Source: Nitrospirota bacterium (lineage in GTDB: Bacteria > NPL-UPA2 > JAGMAN01). From it: 6,332 bases of DNA. A program made the translations under genes and the position numbers. The stretch's first letter is position 1. Each line of letters begins with the position of its first letter. The notes under the pieces are model-generated. The model had not been told where the DNA came from. It saw only the letters and a list, made by a program, of their open reading frames with translations, and searched no databases. The stretch is taken from contig JAUWHM010000054.1 in the NCBI GenBank assembly GCA_030605915.1, positions 1 through 6,332 of the forward strand, in the 5' to 3' direction. Shown in pieces: positions 1 to 6,081 of the stretch.

Positions 1-182
1 GGGTAATCAGCTGGGGATGCAGATAGAGGTCTGCCCTGACTTACCTTTTTCAGCGTCAGAAGGAGAAAACTGATGCATTGTTCTTCCTGACAGCATATAT
101 GCAATGTGGTAAAGTTAGGATGATGCGGGAAAAGGAGCAAATCCAGTGAATAAGTTGTGGGCGGTGGAAAAGCAATTTACTA
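1..182. other. Unassigned left-edge segment, no recognisable gene
   Basis: This stretch lies beyond the stop codon of the glycoside-hydrolase-like gene and runs off the window. It is visibly richer in GC than that gene. On the plus strand, bases 27-149 form a short open frame between a TAG at 24-26 and a TGA at 147-149. Its only internal ATGs are late, at 99 and just after, and no ribosome binding site supports them. The minus strand also has a short open frame across the same bases. I recognise neither product. A 10-base palindrome, GCATATATGC, sits at 93-102. The segment could be the edge of a gene that continues outside the window, a decayed gene or mobile-element remnant, or plain intergenic DNA. 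No hairpin followed by a T-run that would terminate the upstream minus-strand gene was seen. Confidence 0.3.
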
Positions 183-2297
183 TCATTCAAGTACGATGGC
201 ATCATAATTTCTAATTTCTGGGACACACACCTCGATTATATTATTATATTTTTTAAAATTAAGTGTTTTTTTTGTTGCCAGCGATTTTACTGATTTTATA
301 TTATTTTCACATTTCATTTTGAAAGTTACATCTCTTACAGGCACAATTTCATCAACAGGTCTTCTGATTCGAGATGACCAGTTAATAATATGTATTATTT
401 TTGATTCATCTTTTGTTTTTGTAAGGTTGATATCCAAAGAATATTTGTTTTCTAAAATAATGGGCACATCGATCATCCAGCAAATTGATCGATAGAAAAT
501 ATCTCGTATGTCTCGTATATTATAGATCTTATAAAGAGCACCAACATTTCCTGCAAAGTAAAGAACTTTACCTTCACCATAGGCATTAAGAATAATACTT
601 GGATATTCACTTTCACCATTAAAGGAATCATATCGATATTTTAAGGGGGTCATAAATTTTGCAAGAACTTTCCCCTTCCCTAGGGATTTTGTTTTTATAT
701 TCCTTAAAGAGCAGGGAATATATTCCCTCATATCTTTTGTAATCTCGTGATTATGCATGATTTTCTGGTAATCTATACAAGTGTCAAAGACCTTTTTCCT
801 AAGCTCCTCAAGGTTCTTTATATTTCCAAGAGTAACACCTAATAGTTCTGAAAGGATGAAATTCTCATAAGGGACACCTTTTAGTTTATACAGAGACGTT
901 TCATGAGAAGCAATCAAACAGCCACCTTCTTTTACGAATTCTTTAATTGTTTCTGCCTGGCCTTTTGTTATACAAGCAACATTAGGCAATAGCAAACAAT
1001 CATATTTGCTTAATGCACTTTTTGTGATATCTCTTTCTATTATTATATCAAAAGGGATATGTGATTGAGTTAGAATATCATAAAACCCTTCAAATTCTTT
1101 GATATATTCTTTATCAGATGCTACCTCAAAATGATGGGTGCCAGCTGCACCTGCTATTTTACCACGGGTATAGTAATCAGCTGTATGCTGTGACCATAAT
1201 AAGGCTACATTATTATCTGATTCAGCATCTAAATAGTATTTCTCATTTTCTTCAATAAAACTATACATATCTTTAATTGGTTTTAAATTCAAAGGATCAT
1301 TTATAGTTAAATAATCATCAATAGCAACAAAAGGATAAGCACCGTTGGCAATCATTTCAGCTATTATTTGTTTTATATCATCTGCTGGCAAAGGATAAAA
1401 ATCCCATATTTTATGAGCATAACATCCATATACAATCGCAGGTTTCTCTTCTCTTGCTATTCCTTTATAATACTTAGCGGCAGCACTTGCTCCCCATATA
1501 GGAGTATTAATAGGTTCATGATAAAAAACAAAATGTTCACCTCCAACAATGTCACTATATGGTGCGTGTTCCTCAGAACTTAAAGCATTAAACCAAATGG
1601 TTGTTAGGGGAGCACCATTGTTGTAAATAGGAATATCACGTATTTTTTTAACCTCTCTTCTAATAGTATCTAAATATTCAGAAATTGAATCATTCCTGAA
1701 GCTAATAAAATTCTCCCATATTTCTTCTCCCCAGAGTTCTTTTTTTGGAATTTGAGCATTATAGCGTTCTTCAAATTTGTTCTGGCAATGTTTACAGTAG
1801 CAAGCATCTATCGGTACACTTGGACCATCAAGAAATATTCCATCAATATCATAGTTTTGTGTCATTTCTGAACAGATATTAATAGAGTTTTTTACAAATT
1901 CAGGGCTATTTATACAGGGAGAGGACCCTGAGCCATAATGTATCTTATATGGCTCTCCAGTATGAGTGATAGCCAACCACTCAACATTTTTAGGAAAAAT
2001 ATCTTCAGGAAGCCAATGACAGTTAAAATATGCTACAAGTTTTATGCCTCTTTTATGACATTCCTCAACCACTTCTCCTAAAAGATCACGATTATTAGCT
2101 GTGGGTTCCATGGAGCGATATTTACTGGGATAAAAAGTTTTTCCTGATAATGGTAGGACTGCTGCATAATGGACAACAGTGGCTTTGACATCTTCTGCTA
2201 TTTGGGCAATCCTTTTGGGATTATAGATGTTTATGTCTCTGCTTACTGGGTCAAACCATAAAAACCTATGAAATTTGTTTTCATTAAAAAACTCCAC
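183..2297 (-). CDS. Putative glycoside hydrolase (GHL6-type barrel plus beta-galactosidase trimerisation-like domain)
   Basis: The 704-residue product has no signal peptide or membrane segment, so it is probably cytoplasmic. Residues about 10-345 read as a TIM-barrel resembling the hypothetical glycosyl hydrolase 6 (GHL6) group. Visible landmarks are DGIFLDGP at 152-159, a Cys cluster C166-x-C168-x-x-C171, and acidic residues E243 and E254 (GGEHF) that could be catalytic. Residues about 360-610 resemble the class I amidotransferase-like fold of GH42 beta-galactosidase trimerisation domains (LLLPN at 436-440, then FVKEGGCLIASHE). Residues about 620-704 look like a small beta-sandwich. By analogy it would act on oligosaccharides or glycosides, but the substrate cannot be read from sequence. 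The start is GTG at 2297, chosen because AAAGGAGG lies five bases upstream. It follows pth by 23 bases on the same strand. Its AT content is markedly higher than that of every other gene here: 19 G/C in bases 1321-1380 against 36 in 4081-4140. This suggests transfer. The domain assignment is from memory of family patterns. Confidence 0.72.
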   Translation of the reverse strand: MEFFNENKFHRFLWFDPVSRDINIYNPKRIAQIAEDVKATVVHYAAVLPLSGKTFYPSKYRSMEPTANNRDLLGEVVEECHKRGIKLVAYFNCHWLPEDIFPKNVEWLAITHTGEPYKIHYGSGSSPCINSPEFVKNSINICSEMTQNYDIDGIFLDGPSVPIDACYCKHCQNKFEERYNAQIPKKELWGEEIWENFISFRNDSISEYLDTIRREVKKIRDIPIYNNGAPLTTIWFNALSSEEHAPYSDIVGGEHFVFYHEPINTPIWGASAAAKYYKGIAREEKPAIVYGCYAHKIWDFYPLPADDIKQIIAEMIANGAYPFVAIDDYLTINDPLNLKPIKDMYSFIEENEKYYLDAESDNNVALLWSQHTADYYTRGKIAGAAGTHHFEVASDKEYIKEFEGFYDILTQSHIPFDIIIERDITKSALSKYDCLLLPNVACITKGQAETIKEFVKEGGCLIASHETSLYKLKGVPYENFILSELLGVTLGNIKNLEELRKKVFDTCIDYQKIMHNHEITKDMREYIPCSLRNIKTKSLGKGKVLAKFMTPLKYRYDSFNGESEYPSIILNAYGEGKVLYFAGNVGALYKIYNIRDIRDIFYRSICWMIDVPIILENKYSLDINLTKTKDESKIIHIINWSSRIRRPVDEIVPVRDVTFKMKCENNIKSVKSLATKKTLNFKKYNNIIEVCVPEIRNYDAIVLE

Positions 2298-2302
2298 AAA
2301 TT

Positions 2303-2310
2303 CCTCCTTT
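2303..2310 (-). promoter_or_regulatory. Strong Shine-Dalgarno fixing the GTG start
   Basis: On the minus strand this reads AAAGGAGG, close to a perfect anti-16S match, with five bases before GTG at 2297-2295. It is the best ribosome binding site in the window. It decides the start of the glycoside-hydrolase-like gene, which has no in-frame ATG nearby. It lies in the 23-base gap after the pth stop codon, so translation could be efficient even from a read-through transcript. Confidence 0.85.
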
Positions 2311-2320
2311 TGTCTCTATT

Positions 2321-2878
2321 TTAATTATACTCATTCATAGCCTTGGTTATTCCTTCTCTGATGATAAGTTTAACTGCTTCCGCTGCTCTGGTCACTACCT
2401 CAGCAATGACAGCTTTCTCATCTCGGTCAAACTTTCTCAGGACATAGTCACTTAACTCGGGATTTCTTCCTTTACCCCTGATACCAATCCTCATCCTTGG
2501 GAAATCCTGACTTCCCAGACAGCTTATAATCGACCTCATTCCCCGGTGTCCACCAGATGTTCCCTTAAGGCGGATGCGAATCCGGCCCAGTTCCAGGTCA
2601 GCATCATCGTAGATGACTAATAAGTCAGGGAAGGGAATTCGGTAATAACGCATCAGGGACTTGATAGGTTCACCGCTTCTGTTAATGTAGGTCAGGGGCT
2701 TAGCCAGGATTACTTTCTCTCCATCAATATTTCCCCGACCAAAGAGGCAGGTGTGAGCTCGGCTTTTGAGGACTATGTGGGAGAGAGAAGATAGCTCATC
2801 TATTACCTTAAATCCAACATTATGACGAGTATCTTTAAATTTCCTCCCGGGATTACCTAAGCCAACTACTACTCTCAT
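2321..2878 (-). CDS. pth: Peptidyl-tRNA hydrolase
   Basis: The enzyme cleaves the ester bond of peptidyl-tRNAs released by stalled or aborted ribosomes, recycling tRNA in the cytoplasm. The 185-residue length is normal for bacterial Pth. Seen directly: the N-terminal GLGNPG at 6-11 (with N9), RHNVGF at 18-23 containing the catalytic His at 19, PLTYINRSG at 61-69 (N66), the DDADL segment at 91-95 (D91) and SGGHRGMRSI at 108-117. The last motif usually reads GGHNG, and here Arg occupies position 112. The start is ATG at 2878. It gives the canonical N-terminus, although no good Shine-Dalgarno precedes it. It follows rplY after 127 bases and precedes the glycoside-hydrolase-like gene by 23. The prs-rplY-pth order is common in bacteria and supports the call. 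Confidence 0.97.
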   Translation of the reverse strand: MRVVVGLGNPGRKFKDTRHNVGFKVIDELSSLSHIVLKSRAHTCLFGRGNIDGEKVILAKPLTYINRSGEPIKSLMRYYRIPFPDLLVIYDDADLELGRIRIRLKGTSGGHRGMRSIISCLGSQDFPRMRIGIRGKGRNPELSDYVLRKFDRDEKAVIAEVVTRAAEAVKLIIREGITKAMNEYN

Positions 2879-2902
2879 CGTAACAGATTTATCAAAAGCT
2901 CA

Positions 2903-2930
2903 TATATATAGCGGAATCTCAAAGCCTCAA
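2903..2930 (-). promoter_or_regulatory. Possible weak sigma70 promoter for pth
   Basis: On the minus strand TTGAGG (2930-2925) is followed after 16 bases by TATATA (2908-2903), within a TATATATA run. This resembles -35 and -10 boxes and would give a leader of roughly 15-20 bases before the pth ATG. The -35 box overlaps the left arm of the hairpin at 2921-2939. Such matches arise easily by chance in an AT-rich gap, so this is tentative. It would let pth be expressed apart from prs-rplY. Confidence 0.25.
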
Positions 2931-2942
2931 GAAGGCTTTTTT
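2921..2942 (+). terminator. Small hairpin with T-run, terminator-like on plus strand
   Basis: AAAGCCT (2921-2927) pairs perfectly with AGGCTTT (2933-2939) around a five-base loop, and a T-run extends to 2942. Read on the plus strand this resembles a short intrinsic terminator, yet no plus-strand gene is visible to use it. On the minus strand, the direction of all genes here, only three T follow the stem, so it would end rplY transcription poorly if at all. It could instead be a processing or attenuation structure. Confidence 0.3.
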
Positions 2943-2947
2943 GCCTA

Positions 2948-3000
2948 CGGCACTGCCTGAGAATCGGCACTGTTTCACCGTGTTTCACCGTGTTTTGCGT
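2948..3000. repeat. Short direct repeats in the rplY-pth gap
   Basis: Two kinds of direct repeat are packed together. CGGCACTG occurs at 2948-2955 and again at 2965-2972. TGTTTCACCG occurs twice back to back (2971-2980, 2981-2990) and is followed by a diverged third copy, TGTTTTGCGT (2991-3000). The block begins five bases before the rplY stop codon region ends and fills much of the 127-base gap. It codes for nothing I can recognise. It may be a fragment of a small dispersed intergenic repeat or the result of local slippage. Confidence 0.6.
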
Positions 3001-3005
3001 CCACC

Positions 3006-3719
3006 TTATTTCTCCTTCCCCTTCTCCGGCTTCTTCTCCTCAGGTTTCCTCTCCTCAGGCTTCCTCTCCTCTGGCTTCTTCTCCTCGCTAACCACCTCTG
3101 GTTCGGCTACCTCTTCCTCAACTACCTCCTTTTCTATCACCCTTGGGGGAACAATGGACAGAATCGTCTTCTCATTATCGGTCAGGACCCTCATTTCCTC
3201 TCCTACCTTCAGATCTTTGACATGGATGGTATCGCCGATATTAAGCTGGCTGATATCAACCTCAATTTTCTCTGGGATCTGAGTGGGCAGACACTCCACA
3301 TCCACTTCCCAGAGAAGATGCTCCAATATTCCTCCTTCCTTCACTCCAGCGGATTCTCCCACTACTACAATAGGAACGGGAATGGTCAACTTCTTCTTGA
3401 GAGAGATTCTATAGAAATCAATGTGGAGGATTCTCTCCGTTACCGGATGATGCTGAACATCCTTAATGAGGGCCGTCGCTTCACCACTCCCCTCGCTTGC
3501 AGCACTCTTACGTGTATCTAACTTCAGATTGACGATGACATTCTGCCCGGCCGCTTTCCCACTCAGAGCCTTATATTCTATCTCCTCTACTTCTAAGGAC
3601 ACTGGCTCCCCTCCACTCCCGTAGAGAATAGCCGGAATCCTTCCCTGCCGACGCAGCTTCCGGGCAGCTCCTTTACCAGTCTGTGTCCTCATCTTAGATT
3701 CTAAAGATATCTGTTCCAT
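3006..3719 (-). CDS. rplY: 50S ribosomal protein L25 (TL5/Ctc family)
   Basis: L25 binds 5S rRNA in the large ribosomal subunit; the longer Ctc/TL5 form is linked to general stress in Bacillus. The N-terminal L25 domain spans about residues 4-95, with the characteristic GKGAARKLRRQGRIPAILYG stretch at 15-34 and ALIKDVQHHP at 83-92. A C-terminal TL5/Ctc beta domain covers about 100-192 (DFYRI, IPVPIVVVGE, IGDTIHVKDL). From about 195 the protein becomes a charged tail: first Glu/Val-rich, then repeated Lys-Pro-Glu-Glu-Lys/Arg units to residue 237. The total exceeds the usual 185-220 residues because of this tail. The ATG at 3719 has a GAGGG Shine-Dalgarno about six bases upstream. It lies only 15 bases after prs, so the two are very likely co-transcribed. 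Confidence 0.96.
   Translation of the reverse strand: MEQISLESKMRTQTGKGAARKLRRQGRIPAILYGSGGEPVSLEVEEIEYKALSGKAAGQNVIVNLKLDTRKSAASEGSGEATALIKDVQHHPVTERILHIDFYRISLKKKLTIPVPIVVVGESAGVKEGGILEHLLWEVDVECLPTQIPEKIEVDISQLNIGDTIHVKDLKVGEEMRVLTDNEKTILSIVPPRVIEKEVVEEEVAEPEVVSEEKKPEERKPEERKPEEKKPEKGKEK
3028..3087 (-). repeat. Four 15-base tandem repeats coding the L25 tail
   Basis: Four consecutive 15-base units begin at 3028, 3043, 3058 and 3073. On the plus strand each follows GGY TTC YTC TCC TCN with only a few substitutions. On the coding strand they encode the repeating E-E-K/R-K-P pattern that ends L25. Bases 3011-3027 look like a further diverged unit. The in-frame, whole-codon period fits expansion by replication slippage, so copy number may vary between strains. 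Confidence 0.85.
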
Positions 3720-3734
3720 TCTTCCCTCTCTTAT

Positions 3735-4673
3735 CTATATAAAGAGTGAGCTCACTGAGGCTTCATTATGAATTCTCTTAATGGCTTCTCCTAAGAGCGG
3801 AGCTACCGATAGCATTTTGATCTTGCTACTCTGCTTGCTAGTGAACGGTATGGTATCGGTTACTACTATTTCCCTAATTAGCGATTTTTGAAGGTGCTCG
3901 GCTGCCCCTTCCGAAAAGACGGGATGAGTGCAGCCAACATAGATATTGGAGGCTCCCTTATTCCTCAATACCTTAGCGGATTCAATGACACTTCCTCCGG
4001 TATCCACCATATCATCTACTAATATAGCATTCTTATCCTTCACCTTCCCGATCACATTAAAGACCTTAGCCACCCCAGGATGGGGCCGGCGCTTATCGAT
4101 TATGGCCAGAGAGGCCTTAAGGCGCTTAGCGAAGGCAGCTGCCCTCTCTACAGCTCCCGGGTCGGGAGCAACGATAACCATCTCCTTCAACTTCTTTTTC
4201 TGGAAATAGTTAATCAATACTGGAGCAGCAAAGAGGTGGTCAACTGGAATATCAAAGAACCCTTGAATCTGGCCAACGTGCAGGTCCATAACTAATACCC
4301 GATCGGCTCCAGCTACAGTAATTAAATTAGCCACAAGCTTGGCAGTTATCGGCACCCGGGGCCGAACTTTCCTGTCCTGCCGGGCATAACCGTAGTAAGG
4401 AATTACCGCCGTTATCCGCTGAGCGGAAGCTCGGCGCAGGGCATCTATCATAACCAGTAGTTCCATCAGATTCTTATTGACCGGCGGACAACTGGATTGA
4501 ATGACGAAGGCATCCGCTCCCCGGGCATTCTGCTTAATTTCCACCCGCACTTCCCCATCCGGGAAGGAAGTCACCTCAGCTTTCCCTAAGGAGAGCTTGA
4601 GATACTTACATATCTTTTTAGCTAGATCTGGATTAGCGTTCCCGGTAAAGACCCTCAACTGCCCACCGGCCAT
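3735..4673 (-). CDS. prs: Ribose-phosphate pyrophosphokinase (PRPP synthetase)
   Basis: The enzyme transfers pyrophosphate from ATP to ribose 5-phosphate, making PRPP for purine, pyrimidine, histidine, tryptophan and NAD synthesis in the cytoplasm. The 312-residue length is typical of class I enzymes. Seen directly: FPDGE at 37-41, the ATP-binding YYGYARQDRK at 93-102, the metal-binding DLH at 130-132 in DLHVGQIQGFFDIP, KRRP at 194-197, and the PRPP loop VDDMVDTGGS at 219-228. The ribose-phosphate site reads PDPGAVERA at 170-178, where many relatives have GG instead of GA. The ATG at 4673 is supported by AAGGAG seven bases upstream. A promoter in the preceding gap suggests prs heads a prs-rplY-pth transcript. 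rplY begins 15 bases after its stop. Confidence 0.98.
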   Translation of the reverse strand: MAGGQLRVFTGNANPDLAKKICKYLKLSLGKAEVTSFPDGEVRVEIKQNARGADAFVIQSSCPPVNKNLMELLVMIDALRRASAQRITAVIPYYGYARQDRKVRPRVPITAKLVANLITVAGADRVLVMDLHVGQIQGFFDIPVDHLFAAPVLINYFQKKKLKEMVIVAPDPGAVERAAAFAKRLKASLAIIDKRRPHPGVAKVFNVIGKVKDKNAILVDDMVDTGGSVIESAKVLRNKGASNIYVGCTHPVFSEGAAEHLQKSLIREIVVTDTIPFTSKQSSKIKMLSVAPLLGEAIKRIHNEASVSSLFI

Positions 4674-4680
4674 CTCCCCT

Positions 4681-4686
4681 CTCCTT
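4681..4686 (-). promoter_or_regulatory. Shine-Dalgarno of prs
   Basis: AAGGAG on the minus strand, seven bases before the prs ATG, followed by a second purine-rich stretch (GGGGAG) that abuts the start. It supports the chosen start codon. Confidence 0.75.
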
Positions 4687-4721
4687 AAAATGGTCAGTCT
4701 AACATCTTCTCTTGCTGATTG

Positions 4722-4753
4722 ATTATATTACCAGACTCAAAGAACTATGTCAA
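4722..4753 (-). promoter_or_regulatory. Sigma70-type promoter of prs-rplY-pth
   Basis: On the minus strand a perfect TTGACA -35 box (4753-4748) is followed after 17 bases by TAATAT (4730-4725), preceded by TGG, which matches an extended -10 (TGn). An alternative perfect TATAAT lies three bases further on (4727-4722) but at a 20-base spacing. Transcription would begin near 4715, leaving a leader of about 40 bases before prs. The position between a biosynthetic gene and prs marks the likely start of the prs operon. No operator or riboswitch was recognised in the leader. Confidence 0.75.
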
Positions 4754-4830
4754 TGCAAAAAATCGTTTCTGGATGCTCGAGGTTCGATTCAACAAACTCT
4801 CCCTATAATTTTACCAAATACTATCCACCT

Positions 4831-6081
4831 TCAGCCTTCTGGTGGGACTAAGGGGGCCACGGTCATAATCTTTTTAGCCTGCTCTGGATATTTAGCAATG
4901 AACTTTAACTCATCATTGGTAAGTGGCTTTTGGGTATGGACATTGGCATAGCGAGCCAGCTCTAAGATTTTAGTTGCTTCCTCATCGTTTTTAAATTCTA
5001 TCTCCAGCTTATCATAAACATTTCTAAATCCCTTAATTCCTCCATATTCTCCTACAGTTATCTTCCGGCCACTCTCCACTATCTCTGGCTCTCCCCTTCC
5101 TAACTCTTCAAAGTCGTAAAGTTCATAGTTGCGTCTATCTTTCAGCGCTCCATCAGCATGAATGCCGGATTCATGGGCAAAGGCGTTCTCCCCTACCCCA
5201 ACCTGATTTATGGGAATGGGAACCCCAAAGGCATAGCCTGCATATTTGGCAATCTTCCACGCTTTTGATAGGTCCACTCTTTCGTCAAGGACATATTTAC
5301 CCTGGTGGAATCCACTGGATTTCTTGATGGCTAATATGACCGAGACAAGGTCTGCGTTGCCCGCCCTCTCTCCCATTCCATTAAGGGCAGTATTTATATA
5401 GGCATCCACTCCTCCATCAATAGCTCCCTTCGCTCCAGCCACTGAACAGGCTACCGCCATCCCTAAGTCATTGTGACAGTGGAGCTCTATGGGAATCTGG
5501 ACCTCCTCAGCTAAGAGCTTCACTCTCTGGTAAATGGTAAAGGGGTCATCGTAACCAAGGGTATCGCAGTATCTGAACATTACCGCTCCATGCTCTTTGG
5601 CTGCTCTGGCAAATCTCACCAAATACTCATCATCGGTTCGGGAAGCATCTTCAGCATTGACGCCAATAGTATCTGCGCCCAGTTCCTTAGCCTTCTCCAC
5701 GGCCTCAACCATCATATTGAGAACATCCTTCCTGGTCTTCCGTCCTTGAAATTTTCCTTTAGTCATCTGTTCCGAGGTGGAGATGGAAAGATTTATGTGC
5801 TTCATCTTGGTGAATCTGAAGGAGTTCTCCACCTCCTTAAGTATAACCGGGCACCAGCCTTCCAGGCGCATGGGATTAATTAGTCCTATCTCAGCTAATT
5901 CTAAATTGGCATTGATGTAGTTCATCTCATGGTGAGTGTAAGGGAAGCCCAGTTCGCTCTGAAAGATCCCCATCTCATTAAGGAAGATATTTATCATCGT
6001 CTTCTCTAATTTAGCTAAACCCAATCGGGAAGTCTGCACCCCATCCCGATTGGTAACATCGATAACATAGATTTTGTTCAT
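4831..6081 (-). CDS. Homocitrate synthase / 2-isopropylmalate synthase-like acyltransferase, possibly Re-citrate synthase
   Basis: This DRE-TIM metallolyase would condense acetyl-CoA with a 2-oxoacid, by family analogy 2-oxoglutarate, 2-oxoisovalerate or oxaloacetate. Seen directly in 416 residues: the catalytic Arg and metal Asp in NRDGVQ (R12, D13), EDASRTD at 144-150, the metal-binding HCHND at 201-205 (H201, H203), the signature NGMGERAGN at 234-242, and FAHESGIHADG at 301-311. After the barrel, a linker continues to about 390, but the roughly 130-residue LeuA regulatory domain is absent, arguing against a leucine-controlled isopropylmalate synthase. Two motifs are off-pattern: DVTNRDGVQ instead of the usual DTTLRDGEQ, and VGEYGG at 343-348 where LeuA/HCS proteins usually have LGKHSG. 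The ATG overlaps the serA stop in ATGA, implying translational coupling. Homocitrate synthase is the name automated annotation would likely give. Re-citrate synthase, known to fall in this superfamily, is a real alternative. Family is certain, substrate is not. Confidence 0.88.
   Translation of the reverse strand: MNKIYVIDVTNRDGVQTSRLGLAKLEKTMINIFLNEMGIFQSELGFPYTHHEMNYINANLELAEIGLINPMRLEGWCPVILKEVENSFRFTKMKHINLSISTSEQMTKGKFQGRKTRKDVLNMMVEAVEKAKELGADTIGVNAEDASRTDDEYLVRFARAAKEHGAVMFRYCDTLGYDDPFTIYQRVKLLAEEVQIPIELHCHNDLGMAVACSVAGAKGAIDGGVDAYINTALNGMGERAGNADLVSVILAIKKSSGFHQGKYVLDERVDLSKAWKIAKYAGYAFGVPIPINQVGVGENAFAHESGIHADGALKDRRNYELYDFEELGRGEPEIVESGRKITVGEYGGIKGFRNVYDKLEIEFKNDEEATKILELARYANVHTQKPLTNDELKFIAKYPEQAKKIMTVAPLVPPEG

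Larger units (their letters stand above)
4674..4830. other. Gap between acyltransferase gene and prs
   Basis: This 157-base gap holds the prs promoter and Shine-Dalgarno. Upstream of the promoter lies a T-run on the minus strand (around 4758-4763), preceded only by a weak five-base pairing (AATCG with CGATT, long loop). No convincing terminator for the acyltransferase gene was found. A stretch near 4778-4790 faintly recalls a tRNA T-loop, but its stem does not pair. Confidence 0.5.

Noticed and set aside
1368..1583. Plus-strand 71-residue open frame
   Set aside because: Antisense within the glycoside-hydrolase-like gene, low complexity, no start signal.
3028..3087. Tandem repeats considered as a CRISPR-like array
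   Set aside because: Units are 15 bases, contiguous, without spacers, and encode the L25 tail in frame.
2941..3282. Plus-strand 113-residue open frame rich in Ser, Phe and Gly
   Set aside because: It is the antisense reading of the Lys-Pro-Glu repeats of rplY; no ribosome binding site or family resemblance, and the opposite strand is a clear L25.
3222..3521. Plus-strand 99-residue open frame
   Set aside because: It lies wholly antisense to the conserved L25 core and resembles nothing known.
3946..4295. Two overlapping plus-strand open frames inside prs
   Set aside because: Both are antisense to the conserved catalytic region of PRPP synthetase.
4770..4800. tRNA-like T-loop (GGTTCGATTC) in the gap before prs
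   Set aside because: The flanking bases do not form the five-pair T stem and no acceptor, D or anticodon arms are present.
4501..4951. Plus-strand open frames across the prs start, the gap and the acyltransferase end
   Set aside because: They cross real genes and the prs promoter on the opposite strand and show no recognisable protein motif.
5590..5883. Plus-strand 97-residue open frame
   Set aside because: Antisense to the barrel of the acyltransferase, no recognisable motif.
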